Below, piece after piece: positions 1 to 6,003 of a DNA stretch of 13,807 nucleotides. Origin of the DNA: Clostridiales bacterium (GTDB lineage: Bacteria > Bacillota > Clostridia > Christensenellales > CAG-314); the NCBI GenBank assembly GCA_004558105.1, contig SFEB01000030.1, positions 1 to 13,807 on the forward strand, in the 5' to 3' direction. Position 1 is the first letter of the stretch, and each line of letters begins with the position of its first letter. The notes beneath the pieces were generated by a model. It was not told where the DNA came from, made no database searches, and was given only the letters and a program-made list of their open reading frames with translations. The position numbers and the translations under genes were made by a program.

Positions 1-47
1 CCTCTTGAACCCCATTCAAGCACGCTACCAAACTGCGCTACACCCAG
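1..47 (-). tRNA. tRNA-Pro(GGG), 3' part cut by the window edge
   Basis: Read on the minus strand from 47, the sequence gives an acceptor 5' strand CTGGGTG, then T8 and A9, a D arm (GCGC...GCGT) and an anticodon arm CTTGA-ATGGGGT-TCAAG. The anticodon GGG lies at 13-11, so the charged amino acid is proline. Only about 47 of the usual 77 bases are present; the T arm and 3' end lie beyond position 1. A consensus promoter sits just upstream. Confidence 0.9.
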
Positions 48-84
48 ACAATTATTTGGTTGCTCTCACTTTTCAAGCTCACCC

Positions 85-113
85 ATTATAGCACACTTAT
101 TTTAAAAAGTAAA
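85..113 (-). promoter_or_regulatory. Sigma-A promoter of the tRNA-Pro gene
   Basis: On the minus strand, TTTACT (113-108), a 17-base spacer and a perfect TATAAT (90-85) lie about 40 bases upstream of the tRNA 5' end. The -35 hexamer lies inside the last codons of the upstream peptidase frame, whose stop is at 102-104. I see no terminator between the two genes, so some read-through from the peptidase operon is possible. Confidence 0.8.
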
Positions 114-590
114 TATTTCTTCGTCATTTGGACGTGAAAATAACGTGAAATTTTTTAATGGCTCCTCTTTGACGACTGCACGTTTTTTTAATTTTTTATA
201 AACACTAAAGCAAACTACCGCTAATACCACCAAAACAACAAAGCATACGATAACGGAAATAAGATTTAAATACGAAAGAACTCCGTAAAGTTGGTTTTTG
301 GCATCGATTGCAGTAACAAAAAAGTTTTCGCTCTCGATGGTCAGACAAACACAGTTAAACACCGATTGCATATTGTATTTGTAATCGTCGCCAAAACTCT
401 CCAGGACAAGAACGCTGTCGTCGGACGTATGCATTACCCTCTCGTTTTCATCTTTTGACTCGATATACGAATAAGAATATTCCATATCGCCGGCAAAGAA
501 GGAAATCGTAGGTACACCGCAATAATCGAAAGCCAAAGCGTCAGTGTTGAAATACGGCGCGTTATATTCTTTATTATATGATTCCACCAA
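102..590 (-). pseudogene. M28 metallopeptidase, C-terminal fragment after a frameshift
   Basis: This frame continues the M28 peptidase of the upstream fragment, displaced by one base. It carries a segment like the family's TDxxxF...GVP motif (NTDALAFDYCGVP) and the MHTSDDS segment, whose His (residue 54) matches the last zinc ligand of M28 enzymes. About 90 residues follow the peptidase part, including one strong membrane segment (roughly 107-131) and a basic tail KKLKKR. The only plausible start here is a TTG at 590-588 with no ribosome binding site, inside the end of the N-terminal fragment, so independent translation is unlikely. One base removed from the T run at 593-589 (minus strand) would join both parts in frame. 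It could be a true pseudogene, a sequencing indel or, less likely, recoding. Confidence 0.75.
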
Positions 591-1203
591 AAACGTAGAG
601 CCGATATTTCCCGTTTGCTACGCTGTCAATGTTTATAAACAACAATATGCTGTCCGTATCGAAATTATTGACAAAATGACCGCTACCGGCGTACCCTGCC
701 TCTTCACCGCCAAAAGCAACGAATACGAGATTAAAAGGTAACGTTTTGTAGGAAAAATATTTTGCAAGGCTAAGCAATACCGCAACGCCGCTTGCATTAT
801 CGTTAGCTCCCTCTGAGTTGATTTCGCCTAAGTTGTCGTAATGTGCGCCTATAACTACGTTTTTGTCGGTATTTTCTCCCCTGATAATTCCGACGACGTT
901 CTGAGTGGTTGCTTCTTCGCCGTAGTCAACCGACTGTATAAAACCGTCGGCATAATATTGTTCCAGACCACAGGAACCGAACATGCCTTTTATATAGTCA
1001 GCCGCATCTTTTTCGCCTTGAGAAAAACTTTCCCTATCCGGGCAAGCGTTACAAAAATCACGCCAGACGTTTACCACCTCAAAACTTTGACCTAGCGCCC
1101 TTGCATTTAAATCTTCTTTACTCTCCTCTTGCGGACGAACCGAGCATGCCGTCATACAAAGGATAAGAACGAGACAAATAAATATTAAAGTAACCTTTTT
1201 CAC
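574..1203 (-). pseudogene. M28 family zinc metallopeptidase lipoprotein, N-terminal fragment (frameshifted)
   Basis: This is the N-terminal 209 residues of an M28-type aminopeptidase or carboxypeptidase, predicted to be exported and to act outside the membrane. I chose the GTG at 1203 because AAGGAGG lies seven bases before it; the open frame extends further upstream only by running into the previous gene. Residues 4-20 form a lipoprotein signal ending MTAC, with Cys20 as the probable lipidation site. Visible zinc-site residues are His121 and Asp123 (GAHYDN), Asp135 (GANDNASG), Glu167-Glu168 (GGEEAG) and Asp193 (NIDS). The frame stops at 576-574 before the final His ligand, which is found in the overlapping downstream frame. 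The gene starts 11 bases after the membrane protein gene and is probably the last of the comEA-comEC-holA operon. The substrate is unknown. Confidence 0.8.
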
Positions 1204-1214
1204 GTCTTGCCTCC

Positions 1215-1751
1215 TTAAAACAAAAATCCGGTCAATAACGACACGAGGATTATTGCGCCCCAATATAACAAATGCAGTTTGAAAAACGCGGGAGCCGCTT
1301 TGGCGTGCAAGTAATATTTATCATAGATAGCGTAAATCACGGCAAAAGCAGCCACCGTCAATACCAGGAAGAATATTTTAGCCAATGAAATCATCGGCGG
1401 CAAAAATACGACCAAAAGATTAAGACAACCGAGTATCAGGTTTCTTACCGAAAAGACGAGTAAAGAAATAAAAACGGCTTCTCTATGCGGAACAGTGTAA
1501 ATTTTAAAAACGGCAAAAAATACTCTGGTCAAAACAACGAAAAGAACCATGCCGATAAAACCGAAAACAATACAACAACCTGCCGTCAGAAGCCAACTTT
1601 TGGGCACGTCGAATAAGTATTGAGTAACATAACTCAAAAAACTTTTTACCTTGTATATACCGCTAAATGCGTAAGTCAGCACAAAAGCCAGGTATGCGAC
1701 AAACATACTCAGACGATAATTTTTTGTCAACTTTTTAAATAACTCTGTCAT
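1215..1751 (-). CDS. Small multi-pass membrane protein of unknown function
   Basis: This is a 178-residue protein with about five hydrophobic segments (near 14-31, 53-82, 92-117, 119-142 and 159-178) and short basic connecting loops. I do not recognise the family and see no catalytic motif. The start at 1751 is supported by the spacing: holA ends ten bases upstream, and its last codons supply GGGGAG followed by AGGTAG as possible ribosome binding sequence. It lies between holA and the M28 peptidase with gaps of ten and eleven bases, so it is almost certainly co-transcribed with both. It might help handle or anchor the exported peptidase, but that rests only on position. Confidence 0.75.
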   Translation of the reverse strand: MTELFKKLTKNYRLSMFVAYLAFVLTYAFSGIYKVKSFLSYVTQYLFDVPKSWLLTAGCCIVFGFIGMVLFVVLTRVFFAVFKIYTVPHREAVFISLLVFSVRNLILGCLNLLVVFLPPMISLAKIFFLVLTVAAFAVIYAIYDKYYLHAKAAPAFFKLHLLYWGAIILVSLLTGFLF

Positions 1752-1761
1752 CTGTTTCTAC

Positions 1762-2736
1762 CTAACTCCCCAAGTTGCACAACGCCATTACTAAATCGTT
1801 TATTATTGCTCTTTCGTTGCCGTTAAAATTTTTTAATTTTGCGTCGCTGTCGGCACAGAGTAACAACGCCGATTTCAATCTCTTTGCGCCGAATTTATTA
1901 CTTTGTTCCCTGGCCTTTTTTACCGCATACGGTTTTACTCCGAGCTTTTCCGCCAAGCGCTCGTCCGACAGATTGGAGGAAGAAACGAAAAACATTCTCC
2001 TGAACCCCGAATAAATAGAGCCCATAATTTTACCCGGTTCCTCTTCTGTCAATAACTTCCGGCAAATCTCCAATGCGCGCGCAGGCTGTCCGGCGCAGAT
2101 GGCGTTTGAAAGATCAAATACGACCACCTCTACGTCTTTTTGTACCAGCAGTTCTATTGCCTCGGCAGTGACCTCTCTTTCGCAGTACGCCAGCAACTTG
2201 TTTACGGACTGAAAAACGTTGTACATATCGCAATTGCAATATTCGGCAATTTTTCTGGCAAGCGAACGTTCTATTATTTTGCCTTCTTTTTCTACGCTTT
2301 TGCTTATCCAATCGGCAACGGCGTAAACGTCTTTTTTATTGCAGTCAACGTAGGTTGCGTTGAGTTTTAACGGACATTCGGACGTGCTGTAAAATAGAAC
2401 CAGACAAGTAGATTCATTCGGTTGAGCGCAATACTCGGAAAATTTTATTACGTTTTTATCTTTATTACTTATATTTTTTTTATCCGATAAAAAGTTTTTT
2501 AATACGATAAGCCTCTTTTCACTCATGGCAGGAAACGAGTTTGCAAGGGCGACTATCTCGGTAACGGAAACGTCCTGACCGTCTCTTACCGTAACGTTAA
2601 GCTCGGGCAAAACGATATTTAAACTCTCGGTAATTTTTTCCAGTGCGTCCTCGCGCAAAAAAGCGTCATCGCCCTCTATAACGACAACGGGGAAAAAACT
2701 GTTTTTCAACTGTTCGATAAACTGAGAATATAGCAT
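1762..2736 (-). CDS. holA: DNA polymerase III delta subunit (clamp-loader component)
   Basis: HolA is the clamp-loader subunit that opens the beta sliding clamp so that it can be placed on DNA. The 324-residue length is typical. Recognisable family segments are GDDAFLREDALEKI near residues 22-35, where an arginine-bearing helix follows an N-terminal strand, then SFPAMSEKRLIVLKN near 67-81 and the C-terminal AKLKNFNGNERAIINDLVMAL. These match the N-terminal AAA-like domain and the C-terminal collar domain. The start at 2736 has AGAGG a few bases before it, and the comEC stop lies within that same stretch, seven bases upstream. The comEA-comEC-holA order is a well-known arrangement in Bacillota and supports the call. 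Confidence 0.93.
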   Translation of the reverse strand: MLYSQFIEQLKNSFFPVVVIEGDDAFLREDALEKITESLNIVLPELNVTVRDGQDVSVTEIVALANSFPAMSEKRLIVLKNFLSDKKNISNKDKNVIKFSEYCAQPNESTCLVLFYSTSECPLKLNATYVDCNKKDVYAVADWISKSVEKEGKIIERSLARKIAEYCNCDMYNVFQSVNKLLAYCEREVTAEAIELLVQKDVEVVVFDLSNAICAGQPARALEICRKLLTEEEPGKIMGSIYSGFRRMFFVSSSNLSDERLAEKLGVKPYAVKKAREQSNKFGAKRLKSALLLCADSDAKLKNFNGNERAIINDLVMALCNLGS

Positions 2737-2743
2737 TTTACCT

Positions 2744-4912
2744 CTAAGGAATCGCTATTATCTTATCATTTTTTATTGCAATTGTAAAGTTTCCCAAGTC
2801 TTTTGTTCCAAATATTTTGTCAGACGAATAATTCTGAGTGACTACAGCCAGACAATTCGTTCTGTTTATAATATATTCTTCGTTTTCCGTAGCAAAAACA
2901 AGGTCGACTTTTTCGGGAAGGTTATAAAATATTCTGTCAAAAGCGGAAGTACCGATATCGCCGCAAAACAGCATCGTAACCTTTTCACCCGACAAAAACC
3001 ACGCTTTGCCGCCTTCCGCAATGCACAGGAACGTGTATTCGTCGAATTCAACGTAGTTTCCGTTCACAAAGCAAAATACTTCTATACCGTTACCGTTGAG
3101 TTTTGAATATACGATATTATCGACGATTCCGCCGTTAAAATACACGCTGTCAACCTTCAATCCTGCCTTTTTTAGCGCCAACAAATTGTCGCTGTCAAAA
3201 TTGTCGGGCTCTAAAACGAAAGCATAAATATTTTTGATATTATTCTTTTTGCACCGGTCGATAATGTCGTCAGAATCATACTCGGACGAAAAGTCGTAAA
3301 TTATATAAGCGTTGTTTTTGGTATCGGTGACGACGTTACAGCAATCAGAATTACTCGACAATACGTTTATTTGCCTTTCAGTTGGTTTCGGCAACATAGA
3401 AATAACGGCAGTTATCGCAAAAACGGTCAATAAAGACACAATCGTTATCTTCTTTTCTTTTTTCTTCAGATTAATAAATCCGCCGAAAACAAACATTGCC
3501 GCATAGAAAAACAATAATGCTACGCCGAAACTTTTCGCCGAAACGACGCCGAAACCGCTTTCGGAAAACTTATAAGCAACAAAATTGGTCATTGTAAAAA
3601 ACCATTGAGGTAAAATCAAAACGAACTTTAAAAACGGTAACAGTCCGACTAGTAACAGCACAAATATAATACTTATAAACGGCGTTATTAAAAGGTTGAA
3701 GAATATACTGAGAAAAGCGATTTCTCCGTAAAACTCCACGATGAGTCCAAGCGAACCGAGAGTGGCGCCGAGACTTATAAAAACAACGGAATACAGAGAC
3801 TTTAAGAGTTTATTATCGGTGCGTATACTGCGATTGAGTATCCGAGAAACACAAATAATACCGATAACGGCGGAAAACGACAACAAAAACCCTGCGTCAA
3901 ACAAATAAACGGGACGCCATAACAGTATTATAATAGCTGCCACCGCCAAAAAGGTCAGACTGTCGTTTTTTTCGCCCAAAGCGTTAAAAATCAACGCACA
4001 TGTGGTCATAACGAGAGCCCTTACGACAGAAGGCGAAAAACCGCATATCCATGCGTAAAACAACATAGGGAAAAATACGATGGGAACGGCTTTCCACTTT
4101 TTAATCCTCGTTTTAAACACCACAAAACCGAGAATAGAATAAATAAACCCCATATGCAAGCCGCTTACCGCAAAAATATGCGATATTCCCATCTGACGGT
4201 AGCCGTTTTTCAGTTCCGCCGACATATTGCTTTTATCGCCGAGCAATAAAGCAATACCGATTGACGCGGTGTCTTCCGTCATATTCTCCTTCAACGTCGT
4301 CCTCACGTATTCTCTCGCAGTCTCGTCAAATGATAAGTTGCCGGAGTAAAAGTTTAAATCTTTTACGCTCGTAGCCACGTATGCAATATTATTTTTTACG
4401 TAAAAAGTATTTATTCCGTCTTTAAAAACGGGCGCATTGTTAAGCCTGCAGGTAAAATCGACGTAACAACTGAGTCTCTTTCTTACGTACTCTACCGAAA
4501 AATCTTCGTCCGCTTCGATCCATACGCCGATATTATATTTTGTTTCGTTGTAATTGACAGACGCCTCTTTTACAGAAATAAAAATACTGTCTTTTGATTC
4601 GGAGTAATAGTCGGTAAGTTTTCCGCTGATAAAAACCTCTTCGTTTTCAAATTTTTTGGCGGTATAACTACCGTAAAACATATTAAAATCAAAGAAACCG
4701 CCCAAAAAAGACAGCACCGCTATCGTTAAACATATGGCAACTTTTTTCTTTTTTAAAACAAAAAAGACTATTCCCGTCGCAAGCATGCAACAGAAAATAG
4801 TCCAAAACGCCCAAAAAGCCCCGTAAATCCATGCGTAACCGATCAGAATACCTGCAATCAGGGACGCCGCTATCATGGCAAACGGTCTGAAATTAACGAG
4901 GCGTCTTTTCAT
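2744..4912 (-). CDS. comEC: ComEC/Rec2-type DNA uptake channel with degenerate metallo-beta-lactamase domain
   Basis: ComEC forms the inner-membrane channel through which single-stranded DNA enters during transformation. I place the start at ATG 4912, which overlaps the comEA stop as ATGA and has GAGGTGG just upstream; an earlier in-frame ATG at 4954 lacks this support. The 722-residue product has two or three N-terminal membrane helices (about 11-72), an OB-fold-like DUF4131 region (about 90-185) and the multi-helix Competence domain (about 215-480). The Competence domain carries the family signature ALLLGDKSNM...HIFAVSGLHMGF at 221-256. Residues 512-722 correspond in place to the metallo-beta-lactamase-like domain found in many ComEC proteins. 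There the usual HxHxDH motif is replaced by LEPDNFDSDN (567-576) and the later HHGS by ATENEE. Only a Cys-Gly-Asp (650-652) remains. Channel function is plausible; nuclease function is doubtful. Confidence 0.9.
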   Translation of the reverse strand: MKRRLVNFRPFAMIAASLIAGILIGYAWIYGAFWAFWTIFCCMLATGIVFFVLKKKKVAICLTIAVLSFLGGFFDFNMFYGSYTAKKFENEEVFISGKLTDYYSESKDSIFISVKEASVNYNETKYNIGVWIEADEDFSVEYVRKRLSCYVDFTCRLNNAPVFKDGINTFYVKNNIAYVATSVKDLNFYSGNLSFDETAREYVRTTLKENMTEDTASIGIALLLGDKSNMSAELKNGYRQMGISHIFAVSGLHMGFIYSILGFVVFKTRIKKWKAVPIVFFPMLFYAWICGFSPSVVRALVMTTCALIFNALGEKNDSLTFLAVAAIIILLWRPVYLFDAGFLLSFSAVIGIICVSRILNRSIRTDNKLLKSLYSVVFISLGATLGSLGLIVEFYGEIAFLSIFFNLLITPFISIIFVLLLVGLLPFLKFVLILPQWFFTMTNFVAYKFSESGFGVVSAKSFGVALLFFYAAMFVFGGFINLKKKEKKITIVSLLTVFAITAVISMLPKPTERQINVLSSNSDCCNVVTDTKNNAYIIYDFSSEYDSDDIIDRCKKNNIKNIYAFVLEPDNFDSDNLLALKKAGLKVDSVYFNGGIVDNIVYSKLNGNGIEVFCFVNGNYVEFDEYTFLCIAEGGKAWFLSGEKVTMLFCGDIGTSAFDRIFYNLPEKVDLVFATENEEYIINRTNCLAVVTQNYSSDKIFGTKDLGNFTIAIKNDKIIAIP

Positions 4913-5457
4913 TCTTCCACCTCGACGTACATCCGAAAATGGTTTTCCTCCCACTCTTTTGCAGTCAGAACGTCGTTGGAAAGCAATTCTTTTTTACTTT
5001 TCAGTTTTCCGTTTTCGTCGATATAACTCGTTATTTTTTTAGCGACGCTTTCGCTGATTCCTGCGTATACGTACAAATCACCGAAAAGCCCGTCGTTAAC
5101 GTTAACGGCGTATTTAACTTCTCCGTTTTCTTCGAAACAAACGTATATACGAGATACGTCGTATAAAATAACGGCATCGGAATTTTTTACGACAGAATTA
5201 TTCAACAAACCTGCTTTACCGGCGACTTGTCCGAAAGTTTCGCCGACACTACAAGAATACCAACCGGGATTCTCGACGGCACCGTCTACGTAGACGGTTC
5301 TAACGTCGCCCGTATTATTCAACTCATATGCGGTACGCGCCATTCCGCTGTCGGGGAACAGTCCGCCACTGCCACTAATAAAAAAAGCAGACAAAACGCC
5401 GACCAATATTGCCGCCGCTATTGAAAGATAAAAAATGGTTTGAACTTTATTTTTCAT
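4909..5457 (-). CDS. comEA: ComEA-like DNA-binding protein (SLBB plus helix-hairpin-helix)
   Basis: ComEA is a membrane-anchored DNA receptor that hands DNA to ComEC. The 182-residue product has one N-terminal membrane helix (about 8-29) and an SLBB-type segment VYVDGAVENPGWY (55-67) followed by the GETFGQVAGKAG turn. A C-terminal helix-hairpin-helix region (about 118-171) follows, recognisable from VNVND, YAGISESVAKKI and YIDENGKLKSKKELL. The hairpins depart from consensus: the first has GIS instead of GIG, and the second Gly-Ile-Gly is missing. I chose ATG 5457 because it precedes the membrane helix directly. It has no convincing ribosome binding site, and it begins only 17 bases after the end of the 6S RNA closing stem. 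Earlier in-frame starts would lie inside that RNA. The gene overlaps comEC by four bases. Confidence 0.82.
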   Translation of the reverse strand: MKNKVQTIFYLSIAAAILVGVLSAFFISGSGGLFPDSGMARTAYELNNTGDVRTVYVDGAVENPGWYSCSVGETFGQVAGKAGLLNNSVVKNSDAVILYDVSRIYVCFEENGEVKYAVNVNDGLFGDLYVYAGISESVAKKITSYIDENGKLKSKKELLSNDVLTAKEWEENHFRMYVEVEE

Positions 5458-5473
5458 CGTTAGTAAACTAAAA

Positions 5474-5700
5474 GTTCCCGCCTCGGCCGTTGGCATTAGC
5501 GTAGTCAACCTGAACTTATATTCAGGTGGGTACTCTGCTCACGCCCTCTGTCTTCCGTCCGAAACTTAAAGTTTTTGAACCCGTTAGGGTATTGAGGCCT
5601 GACATAACGACGCAAAGACGCAAGTTCCCGTTTTTCTACTGTGGTTGACGCACTGCAATTAACCTGACGCACCAGGCAGGAACAAATTTTATTCTTGTCT
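5474..5700 (-). ncRNA. ssrS: 6S RNA (SsrS), probable
   Basis: 6S RNA mimics an open promoter and binds sigma-A RNA polymerase. On the minus strand GTTCCTGCC (5683-5675) pairs fully, with one G-U, with GGCGGGAAC (5482-5474), closing a stem around about 210 bases. Inside, GTCAACC pairs with GGTTGAC. The 3' arm carries ACCTGAA-TATAAG-TTCAGGT, the same arrangement as the CCTTGAA...TTCAAGG hairpin of E. coli 6S RNA. The distal part contains several helices (GTCTT with AAGAC, ACCC-TAAC-GGGT) and a GTGAGCAGAGTACCC segment reminiscent of 6S. The 5' end is set near 5700 from the promoter; the 3' end could run to about 5462. This call rests on structure and resemblance from memory; a covariance-model search (Rfam RF00013) would settle it. 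A long structured comEA leader is the alternative. Confidence 0.68.
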
Positions 5701-5707
5701 TGTCTAT

Positions 5708-5736
5708 ATTTTACTATCTTTCTTTTACTTTTTCAA
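5708..5736 (-). promoter_or_regulatory. Sigma-A promoter of the 6S RNA (and possibly the comE operon)
   Basis: On the minus strand TTGAAA (5736-5731), a 17-base spacer and TAAAAT (5713-5708) predict a transcript starting near 5701, about 18 bases before the closing stem of the 6S RNA. I find no better promoter between here and comEA. Confidence 0.75.
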
Positions 5737-5847
5737 GCATTTTCAACACTTTTAAGGTTATTTTTTTCTTCTTTGTACCATCCTCGCTATATTTTACTGT
5801 TAAACCGATAAAAATAATTCGTATTACCACTTTTTTTAATAAAATTC

Positions 5848-5875
5848 TTGACAAAAAATTTAAAAAGTTTACAAT
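5848..5875 (+). promoter_or_regulatory. Sigma-A promoter of mgtE
   Basis: A perfect TTGACA (5848-5853), a 16-base spacer and TACAAT (5870-5875) predict a start near 5882, leaving a leader of about 120 bases before mgtE. The rest of the 5737-5847 stretch is AT-rich and I see no gene in it. Confidence 0.82.
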
Positions 5876-5881
5876 AATTAA

Positions 5882-6003
5882 GTAAAACAAATCTGGGCTT
5901 TGCCATTTTGGACCAATAAGGTCAGAGGAAAAGGACTATCGATTTAACGTAATCAATCATAAACTATTTTAAACGCTTTTGCTTCCGCAAAAAGGAGGTT
6001 TTT
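5882..6003 (+). promoter_or_regulatory. mgtE 5' leader with possible RNA structure
   Basis: The predicted untranslated leader contains a bulged hairpin: CC-A-UUUU, then GACC-AAUAA-GGUC, then AAAA-GG (5903-5934). A short GAUU/AAUC hairpin (5941-5954) follows. A third hairpin, UUUUGC-UUCC-GCAAAA (5977-5992), ends directly against the ribosome binding site AAAGGAGG (5991-5998). The GGAGG core is also flanked by five A on one side and five T on the other, so it could sit in a loop. mgtE genes in Bacillota are often controlled by the M-box (ykoK) magnesium riboswitch, but I see none of its conserved blocks here and the leader is too short for it. The regulatory role is inferred. Confidence 0.4.

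Noticed and set aside
5458..5508. Extended N-terminus of ComEA beginning at TTG 5508 or ATG 5496
   Set aside because: These codons lie in the 3' arm of the structured RNA, have no ribosome binding site, and the residues precede the membrane helix without resembling ComEA.
5605..5625. ACGCAAAG on the plus strand, resembling part of a c-di-GMP-I (GEMM) riboswitch
   Set aside because: The other GEMM blocks and a downstream plus-strand gene are missing, and the region is better explained as the distal part of a minus-strand 6S RNA.
5882..6003. M-box (ykoK) magnesium riboswitch upstream of mgtE
   Set aside because: The conserved M-box blocks are absent and the leader is about 120 bases, shorter than the usual 160-170.
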